From Ruminococcaceae bacterium UBA7030 (GTDB lineage: Bacteria; Bacillota; Clostridia; Oscillospirales; Acutalibacteraceae), in NCBI GenBank assembly GCA_002494125.1, contig DLBD01000142.1, positions 1 through 10,818 on the forward strand: 10,818 nt of DNA. Reading direction: 5' to 3'. The notes below the pieces were generated by a model. The model was not told the origin of the DNA. It saw only the letters and a list, made by a program, of their open reading frames with translations, and searched no databases. Each line of letters begins with the position of its first letter. Positions within the stretch are counted from its first letter, which is position 1. Shown here one piece after another: positions 8,001-10,818 of the stretch. A program made the translations under genes and the position numbers.

Positions 8001-9368
8001 GACTCTTCAATTCCGCAGATTAAATCGGGCAGCGCTTCATGGCTAAACGGATTTGAAGATAAAAACGGAGTACTGTATATTCCGTCTGCAAGCTGCTATA
8101 ACGATGTTACGCTATATGTTGACGGTCAGTCCGTAAACGGTTCATCTGCAGTTGCTGCAGGTTCAGAGGTTAGAGCCGAATATAACGGTTCATATGCTGT
8201 CGACACGTGGTATACTGTAAATCCTGATACCAACACGGTTACCGATTATCAGCAGGGCGGAAGCTATTATTCCTTCACAATCGGTGAAAACTCATATATT
8301 TATCTTGCGCTTACAGATACTGACGCTCCCGATTATTCGGCATATGACAGCGCAGTGCTCTACGCTTCGTCATTTGACGGCGACGATTATTCAGCCGAGT
8401 CATTTGAAAATCTGACCGACACGCTTTCTTCGTATTCAGAAATAAAGAGCAGCAATCCGACTCAGGTTCAGGTCGACACCGCAACCTTTGATATTCTTAC
8501 TGCGGTTTCCGATTTAGTGCCGTATCTTACGCTTGAAGTAAGCACTAACGACGGTACGGTAGCAGTAACGGTAAACGGCTCAGCGATTAATGAAAATAGT
8601 GCGTCAGTCCTTTTCGGCGATGAAATAAGTGTTAGCGCACAGTCCGATTCGTCCGCCTTTCTTGGATGGCTTGAGCTTGACACAAAGCGCTTTTTCTCAA
8701 CGGATACGCAGTACAGCTTTGTAATAACGTCAAATACAAGGCTCAAAGCGATGTTCACTTCAAATGACTGCGCAACGCTCACTCTTACAGATGACAACGG
8801 TTGGGTTTGCGATACTATTACAATGCCTTGTACCGACTGGATAAGCGTGGCTTCGCTTTCCGATATTCTTCCCGAGGTTCCATATTCCTACGGTGCTTCG
8901 AGCGGATATTGGTCATATAATGAAAACGACGTGCTGTCGCTTCTTACATCCGGCAATAATGTAACGATAAGCGCTGTTTATGAAAGGGCAATCGACGCTT
9001 CAAAGCTTCCCGAAAGGCCGTATGCAGGTGCAGATGTTCCTGTTATTAATCTTGCGTTTGATAACGATACTCAAAACGATATCGGCGTTTTCATAATGGC
9101 TTATGATGTTCCTGAAAACTGCACGGTATATTCGAAGGGTATGGCGGTGTCTTACGGTAAGCCCGACAAGTTCAGTCCAAGTGATATTGAGCTTACTATA
9201 AACAACAAAATGCTCACATCAAAATTCGATACAAATGAGGATATTTATATTCTTGATATTGAGCGTTTTTCAGGCTTTAACTGGGCAGTCAGGGGATATG
9301 TGACCTACTATGATACAAACGGCAATATCAAAACTGCATATTCAAATCAGATAAATATTACAAATTAA
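5028..9368 (+). CDS. Secreted multidomain protein: PI-PLC X domain, BspA-type LRRs, two LamG-like domains, FIVAR, InlB-like repeat
   Basis: A 1446-residue exoprotein. AAGGAGG (5014-5020) sits seven bases before the ATG. Residues 1-29 (MRKRM, hydrophobic core, FVAS) are a signal peptide. Residues 41-357 form a bacterial PI-PLC TIM barrel: PGTHDS (His64, Asp65), WLDVR (Arg105), VHG (His119) and AMDFA (Asp343) match the order of His32, Asp33, Arg69, His82 and Asp274 in Bacillus cereus PI-PLC, so it should be catalytic. That family cleaves phosphatidylinositol or GPI to diacylglycerol and inositol phosphate without metal. Residues 358-545 are BspA-type LRRs (VTSIGSYAFYG, VTSIGEGAFTK). Two LamG/concanavalin-like domains follow (about 549-738 and 745-980), then an unassigned beta-rich region, a FIVAR-like helical segment (1104-1168, TQVQVDTATFDILTAV), a divergent InlB/bacterial repeat (1169-1243, FLGWLELD, RLKAMF) and a beta-rich end (1330-1446). 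No LPXTG, SLH or dockerin is seen, so release or noncovalent surface binding is likely. Confidence 0.88.
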   Translation: MRKRMISLALSLLLAVTSAIAPFGAFVASSYETATTLSDVSMSDWMSAIRGETRLTEITIPGTHDSCARKFANEDVFGILSGISKCQSLNITEQLDAGIRWLDVRCEVDASTYSVKTVHGSTDCWNGNDYYYLDYVFQDVYNWLDAHPSETVLICIKEDDGDNGVPAFTNAIYEYIHGYGQGKYFYGESYNYNDYWYLGKSVPTLDEVRGKCVLFNRFDQYIGDESSQGVVVDEAESGQKIKYNDFSDSTYTEPVYVNVYSNNTGIGTAHIQDYYKWNTESKIKATQYMLSLGHYRGEYYINYSSTVSDSTAPNPQNLSKTVNAAYPTFTYTKNKPSGIFAMDFATADLARYIVLNNEAVSNIVTGTDGNISYTLNRLTGTLTVSGNGAMNNYAYTSANGVNGMGSTAPWGDQAKNAVFDGQYNTDIIKSIVVEEGVTSIGSYAFYGYDNVTSVSIPSTVTSIGEGAFTKCASLESVDISNTAVSSIGASAFKDCTGLKRFYTVSSLTDIADNAFTNSTNFTMYGEQGIPSQTYANARSIPYVATDTYSYSVNVKAGNTVKEASNPFAGKDLSNGVTISFKQNAKVDRGWNNSLITFSSGRNYDNRYFIIMSNGTILFNDGNGGAGGWNNCYFDINSSDEVNTVGSGWVDIDIVIYPDKNGNHILDYYINKSLAKTYNLNLICASGYPNGVSGSNGIFSFLSAGDINLYYGSSFSIYDSMAGTADSYLDDVYFYSFANAPTAVSDSAVYFNDFNSSLGGNAVTGSPDNGKVITHDTSNNDGRTGSASFPWGNNGGSAANYIATSVSPFEDADTSNGLTVSFWQRINGNYWDNKQSITFAQGDTGECKYFTIGTDGYIRFNNGNGGSDSSLSNAGLYFDYITPNSDIIKQQWQFVTVDIIDDYNFKVYVNGRLSKTVNVTGTSQYQSTGGLMSFLASGNTKLYFGSFTPYWGTCSLSLDDVYCFEGSLSPSQIDALYRYEVSNLNADYSQSFDSSIPQIKSGSASWLNGFEDKNGVLYIPSASCYNDVTLYVDGQSVNGSSAVAAGSEVRAEYNGSYAVDTWYTVNPDTNTVTDYQQGGSYYSFTIGENSYIYLALTDTDAPDYSAYDSAVLYASSFDGDDYSAESFENLTDTLSSYSEIKSSNPTQVQVDTATFDILTAVSDLVPYLTLEVSTNDGTVAVTVNGSAINENSASVLFGDEISVSAQSDSSAFLGWLELDTKRFFSTDTQYSFVITSNTRLKAMFTSNDCATLTLTDDNGWVCDTITMPCTDWISVASLSDILPEVPYSYGASSGYWSYNENDVLSLLTSGNNVTISAVYERAIDASKLPERPYAGADVPVINLAFDNDTQNDIGVFIMAYDVPENCTVYSKGMAVSYGKPDKFSPSDIELTINNKMLTSKFDTNEDIYILDIERFSGFNWAVRGYVTYYDTNGNIKTAYSNQINITN
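6310..6660 (+). repeat. BspA-type leucine-rich repeat block in the PI-PLC protein
   Basis: Three recognisable copies of an approximately 22-23-residue unit of the form SIxxYAFxGCxxLxSVxIP lie near residues 430-510: IVVEEGVTSIGSYAFYGYDN, VTSIGEGAFTKCASLESVDI and SSIGASAFKDCTGLKRF. A capping unit with TDIADNAF and TMYGEQG follows and ends in SIPYVA. This is the LRR_5 type found in Treponema/Bacteroides BspA surface adhesins. The upstream part (370-412: ISYTLNRLTGTLTVSGNGAM) is the usual lead-in to such repeats. Binding to host or matrix protein is known for some relatives; no ligand can be named here. Confidence 0.8.
6672..7967 (+). repeat. Tandem divergent duplication of a LamG-like domain
   Basis: Two consecutive domains in the PI-PLC protein share landmarks in the same order. 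The first (residues 549-738) has GVTISF, SLITF, ILFNDGNGG, FSFLSAGDINLYYGS and LDDVYFYS. The second (745-980) has GLTVSFW, SITFAQ, IRFNNGNGG, MSFLASGNTKLYFGS and LDDVYCFEG. The second copy has the fuller form, with the FNDFNSSLGG opening strand and the LSPSQIDALY closing helix typical of LamG/concanavalin-A-like lectin folds. Nucleotide similarity is low, so the duplication is old. The domains probably bind glycan. Confidence 0.75.
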
Positions 9369-9370
9369 AA

Positions 9371-9404
9371 AATACCGATGGGTAAACCCATCGGTATTTT
9401 TTTT
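9371..9404. terminator. Bidirectional intrinsic terminator between PI-PLC and rubredoxin genes
   Basis: AATACCGATGGG (9371-9382) pairs with CCCATCGGTATT (9387-9398) over 12 bp, extendable by two A-T pairs, with a TAAA loop. Eight T's follow (9397-9404), and the A-run at 9367-9372 supplies the T-tract for the - strand. It lies directly after the PI-PLC stop and 13 bases beyond the rubredoxin stop, so it can serve both converging units. Confidence 0.92.
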
Positions 9405-9410
9405 AATCAA

Positions 9411-9545
9411 TTAGTCCTGTGGCTCAAAGTTTTCCTTGCCAACGCCGCAAAGCGGGCAAACCCAGTCTTCGGGTAATTCCTCGAAAGGTACCTCTTCAAC
9501 AGCGTCGTCATAAACATAGCCGCAGATTGTACATACGTATTTCAT
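9411..9545 (-). CDS. rub: Rubredoxin, short-loop form
   Basis: A 44-residue protein. Its two Cys pairs, C5-x2-C8 (YVCTICGYVYD) and C30-x2-C33 (DWVCPLCGVGK), bind one iron atom in the rubredoxin fold. The ending GKENFEPQD is also typical. Usual rubredoxins have 52-54 residues; this one lacks about 8-10 residues in the loop after YDDAVE, going straight to VPFEELPEDW. This recalls the 45-residue rubredoxin described from Desulfovibrio desulfuricans. The ATG at 9545 has a perfect AAGGAGG (9553-9559) seven bases upstream. The gene lies 19 bases behind desulfoferrodoxin on the same strand, so the protein is the likely electron donor to that superoxide reductase in the cytoplasm. Confidence 0.95.
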   Translation of the reverse strand: MKYVCTICGYVYDDAVEEVPFEELPEDWVCPLCGVGKENFEPQD

Positions 9546-9564
9546 ATATATTCCTCCTTAAATA

Positions 9565-9939
9565 TTATGCTTTCCAAAGTGAGTGAAGATTGCAGTAAGC
9601 ATAAACTGCCTCAACCTCATCGCCGTCAGCAAGAGCAAAGCAAGCCTTTGGCTCATCTTCGGGCGTAAGATACTTAATTTGGTATCCGCCATTTGTTTCA
9701 ACGGCAATGAACTCAATATAATGCTCAGCTGTCATCGGGTGGGAAACCTCGCCTACGCAAACCTTAACTGCACCGCCTTCAACTGAATATACAGGCACGT
9801 GCTTTTCAACTGCTGCGTCGGTTGTTCCCGGATTAATCTCCTCCATCTTCTGACCGCAGCACATTACAGGCACGCCTGATTCCTTGACTACTACAATGAT
9901 TTTTCCGCAATGGGAGCATCTGTAAAATTTAAGTTTCAT
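9565..9939 (-). CDS. dfx: Desulfoferrodoxin (two-iron superoxide reductase)
   Basis: A 124-residue protein, full length for class I desulfoferrodoxin. It reduces superoxide to hydrogen peroxide without making oxygen, which suits anaerobes. The N-terminal desulforedoxin domain holds C8-x2-C11 (YRCSHCGK) and the adjacent C27-C28 (VMCCGQ), a Fe(Cys)4 centre. The catalytic domain holds EKH (Glu45, Lys46, His47), SHPM (His67), EHYIEF (His73), and CNLHSLW (Cys116, His119), matching the His4-Cys active-site ligands plus the conserved Glu-Lys. All key residues are present. The ATG at 9939 has AAAGGAGGG about seven bases upstream. Rubredoxin follows in the same transcript. A promoter and palindromic sites lie in the divergent intergenic region shared with the phosphoribosyltransferase-like gene. 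Confidence 0.96.
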   Translation of the reverse strand: MKLKFYRCSHCGKIIVVVKESGVPVMCCGQKMEEINPGTTDAAVEKHVPVYSVEGGAVKVCVGEVSHPMTAEHYIEFIAVETNGGYQIKYLTPEDEPKACFALADGDEVEAVYAYCNLHSLWKA

Positions 9940-9963
9940 AAAAATCCCTCCTTTTATGTTTTA

Positions 9964-9992
9964 ATAATATCAAATTTTATACCTTTTGTCCA
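9964..9992 (-). promoter_or_regulatory. Predicted sigma-A promoter of the dfx-rub operon
   Basis: On the - strand, TGGACA (9987-9992) and TATTAT (9964-9969) are separated by exactly 17 bases. The -35 box matches five of six consensus bases. The start of transcription would fall close to 9957, just ahead of the AAAGGAGGG site, so the leader is short. The -35 box is embedded in a palindrome, suggesting repression by an unidentified regulator. Confidence 0.6.
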
Positions 9993-10007
9993 CAAAATAG
10001 TTTTGTG
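9984..10007. promoter_or_regulatory. Overlapping palindromes, candidate operator for dfx-rub
   Basis: TTTTGT (9984-9989), ACAAAA (9992-9997) and TTTTGT (10001-10006) alternate. They form two overlapping perfect inverted repeats: TTTTGT-CC-ACAAAA (9984-9997) and CACAAAA-TAG-TTTTGTG (9991-10007). The first covers the predicted dfx -35 box. Such symmetry at a promoter is typical of a dimeric repressor site. It does not match the PerR, Fur or Rex consensus as I know them. Confidence 0.5.
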
Positions 10008-10060
10008 TATTTTCAACAAATTAAAGGCGTATTTTTTTATATTCACTAATGTTGAAAATA
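10008..10060. promoter_or_regulatory. 11-bp inverted repeat spanning the divergent intergenic region
   Basis: TATTTTCAACA (10008-10018) and TGTTGAAAATA (10050-10060) are perfect reverse complements 31 bases apart. The right arm contains the TTGAAA -35 box of the phosphoribosyltransferase-like gene; the left arm adjoins the dfx operator candidate. The arm centres are 42 bases apart, four helical turns, which would put two bound proteins on the same DNA face. Confidence 0.45.
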
Positions 10061-10080
10061 TAAATTTATTAATGTAAAAT
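10052..10080 (+). promoter_or_regulatory. Predicted sigma-A promoter of the phosphoribosyltransferase-like gene
   Basis: TTGAAA (10052-10057) and TAAAAT (10075-10080) are separated by exactly 17 bases. They are followed by a roughly 24-base leader and AAGGGG (10098-10103), seven bases before the ATG at 10111. A second AT-rich possibility (TATTAT within 10083-10089) cannot be excluded. Confidence 0.55.
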
Positions 10081-10110
10081 TATATTATAGTAAATATAAG
10101 GGGTAATCTT

Positions 10111-10761
10111 ATGGACAAAACTATTTATACAATTACTTCGAAGGAAAACGAAAATGTTTTTATTCACGCAATGCAGGGGCATTTTGTTACCGCTTCATCG
10201 CATCTTAACTACTATGTCGGCACTTCGGACGTAAAGCATAATCACGATGTTTCAACCGAGGCTGCAAAAATTCTTGCAAGATATTACCACGAGAATAATA
10301 TCGAGGTTGATACAGTTCTATGCCTTTATGAAACGCAGGTGCTCGGCGCCTATCTTGCGCATCAGCTTTCAAGACCGACTATGCTTAATCCCAATCCCAA
10401 TAACAAGATTTATGTAATCAGTCCTGAATATGACAGCGCAGGTAATATTATATACAGAGATAATATAAGAAAGCTTGTAAAGGATAAAAATATAATTGTA
10501 CTTATCTCCGCTATAACAACGGGAAGAACTGTTGAAAGAGCAATGGAGAGTATCGAATACTACGGCGGCAAGGTTGCGGGCGTTTCTGCAGTTTTCTCCG
10601 TGCTTCATTATATCGGCGATGTTAAGGTTACAACAATCTTCCATAAAAGCGATCTTCCGGGTTATGAAACCTATCACGCAAATGATTGTCCGTATTGTAA
10701 AGCGGGTGCGCCTGTCGAGGGCGTTTCTAACGCTTACGGTTATTCAATGCTTGACCTGTAA
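10111..10761 (+). CDS. Phosphoribosyltransferase-fold protein with degenerate PRPP loop and C-terminal CxxC
   Basis: A 216-residue protein resembling the orotate phosphoribosyltransferase-like (type I PRTase) proteins of Clostridia. The core is recognisable: VDTVLCLYETQVLGAYLA (66-83) takes the place of the first strand and helix, and NIIVLISAITTGRTVERAM (127-145) is the PRPP-binding loop, followed by the helix and YYGGKVAGVSAVFS (150-163). In active PRTases the loop normally reads as hydrophobic residues, two acidic residues, then TTGxT; here the acidic pair is replaced by Ser133-Ala134. The C-terminus carries CPYC (Cys193, Cys196) in NDCPYCKAGAPVEG, a possible metal-binding pair. Because the ribose-contacting acids are missing, a true orotate PRTase role is doubtful; ligand sensing or altered catalysis is possible. 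The start is supported by AAGGGG seven bases upstream. No pyrimidine gene is adjacent. Confidence 0.75.
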   Translation: MDKTIYTITSKENENVFIHAMQGHFVTASSHLNYYVGTSDVKHNHDVSTEAAKILARYYHENNIEVDTVLCLYETQVLGAYLAHQLSRPTMLNPNPNNKIYVISPEYDSAGNIIYRDNIRKLVKDKNIIVLISAITTGRTVERAMESIEYYGGKVAGVSAVFSVLHYIGDVKVTTIFHKSDLPGYETYHANDCPYCKAGAPVEGVSNAYGYSMLDL

Positions 10762-10766
10762 GGCTT

Positions 10767-10792
10767 AAGGGCGGATTTTCTCCGCCCTTTAA
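10767..10792 (+). terminator. Hairpin after the phosphoribosyltransferase-like gene, weak terminator
   Basis: AAGGGCGGA (10767-10775) and TCCGCCCTT (10781-10789) form a perfect 9-bp GC-rich stem with a TTTTC loop, starting five bases after the stop codon. Only three T's (10788-10790) follow before AACTATAA, so termination may be partial and some transcription may continue rightwards. Confidence 0.65.
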
Positions 10793-10796
10793 CTAT

Positions 10797-10818
10797 AAGG
10801 CGAGGTGCGATAACGAAG
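10797..10818 (+). other. Possible ribosome binding site of a gene beyond the right edge
   Basis: AAGGCGAGGTG (10797-10807) resembles a ribosome binding site, and no start codon with an open frame follows it before the window ends. The in-frame GTG at 10805 meets TAA two codons later. A start just outside the window is plausible but cannot be shown. Confidence 0.2.

Noticed and set aside
8468..8797. 109-codon antisense open frame within the PI-PLC gene
   Set aside because: It is low-complexity, has no convincing ribosome site and mirrors the codon use of the real gene on the other strand.
5028..9368. Cell-wall anchoring motif in the PI-PLC protein
   Set aside because: The C-terminus (NQINITN) has no LPXTG, no terminal hydrophobic segment, no SLH and no choline-binding repeats.
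5028..9368. Virulence phospholipase interpretation by analogy with Listeria PlcA
   Set aside because: No toxin, cytolysin or virulence regulator is nearby, and the context looks like a commensal anaerobe; the catalytic domain alone does not support it.
9583..9786. Open frame on the + strand opposite desulfoferrodoxin
   Set aside because: It is antisense to a gene with every catalytic residue intact; there is no start signal and no recognisable protein.
9984..10007. PerR, Rex or Fur box at the dfx promoter
   Set aside because: The palindromes do not match TTATAATnATTATAA, the TTGT-n10-ACAA Rex spacing, or the AT-rich Fur 19-mer, so no named regulator is assigned.
1..10818. Mobile element, prophage, CRISPR array, toxin-antitoxin pair or defence island
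   Set aside because: No transposase, integrase, direct-repeat array or paired small genes were seen. Genes are housekeeping or secreted types with normal operon spacing and terminators.

Overview
The window looks like chromosomal DNA from an anaerobic, low-to-moderate-GC Gram-positive bacterium of the class Clostridia, probably a gut member of the Oscillospiraceae/Ruminococcaceae type. This is inferred from GTG and TTG starts behind strong AGGAGG-type ribosome binding sites, from the superoxide reductase plus rubredoxin pair typical of strict anaerobes, and from secreted proteins with dockerin-like, BspA-type leucine-rich, FIVAR and InlB-like modules. No mobile element, phage gene, CRISPR array, tRNA or rRNA was seen.

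Layout. Bases 2-199 are the 3' end of a cupin-domain gene, closed by a strong terminator whose 3' arm also holds the -35 box of the next promoter. A probable two-gene operon follows on the + strand (305-3215): a secreted transglutaminase-like protein ending in a single dockerin-like calcium loop, then a GPH-family sugar:cation symporter. A bidirectional terminator (3221-3246) separates it from a convergent, membrane-anchored glycerophosphodiester phosphodiesterase (GDPD; 3260-4123, - strand). Divergent from that gene is a translationally coupled pair: a seven-helix membrane protein (4255-5043) and a 1446-residue secreted protein (5028-9368). The latter joins a phosphatidylinositol-specific phospholipase C (PI-PLC) domain to leucine-rich repeats, two LamG-like domains, a FIVAR-like helical segment and an InlB-like repeat. 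A second bidirectional terminator (9371-9398) separates it from a convergent oxidative-stress operon on the - strand, desulfoferrodoxin (9565-9939) and a very short rubredoxin (9411-9545). The last gene (10111-10761, + strand) is divergent from that operon and encodes a phosphoribosyltransferase-fold protein whose PRPP loop lacks the usual acidic pair.

How the genes may work together. The centre of the window carries two phosphodiesterases of the PLC-like TIM-barrel superfamily transcribed from one 131-bp divergent intergenic region, one membrane-tethered and one secreted with carbohydrate/protein-binding modules. This suggests, by inference only, a locus for attacking and using phospholipid head groups at or outside the cell surface. 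Desulfoferrodoxin and rubredoxin form a known electron-transfer pair for superoxide reduction. Their divergent intergenic region holds overlapping palindromes that touch both predicted promoters and are the best regulatory candidates here.

All product names come from reading the translated sequence and remembered family motifs; no database search was possible.
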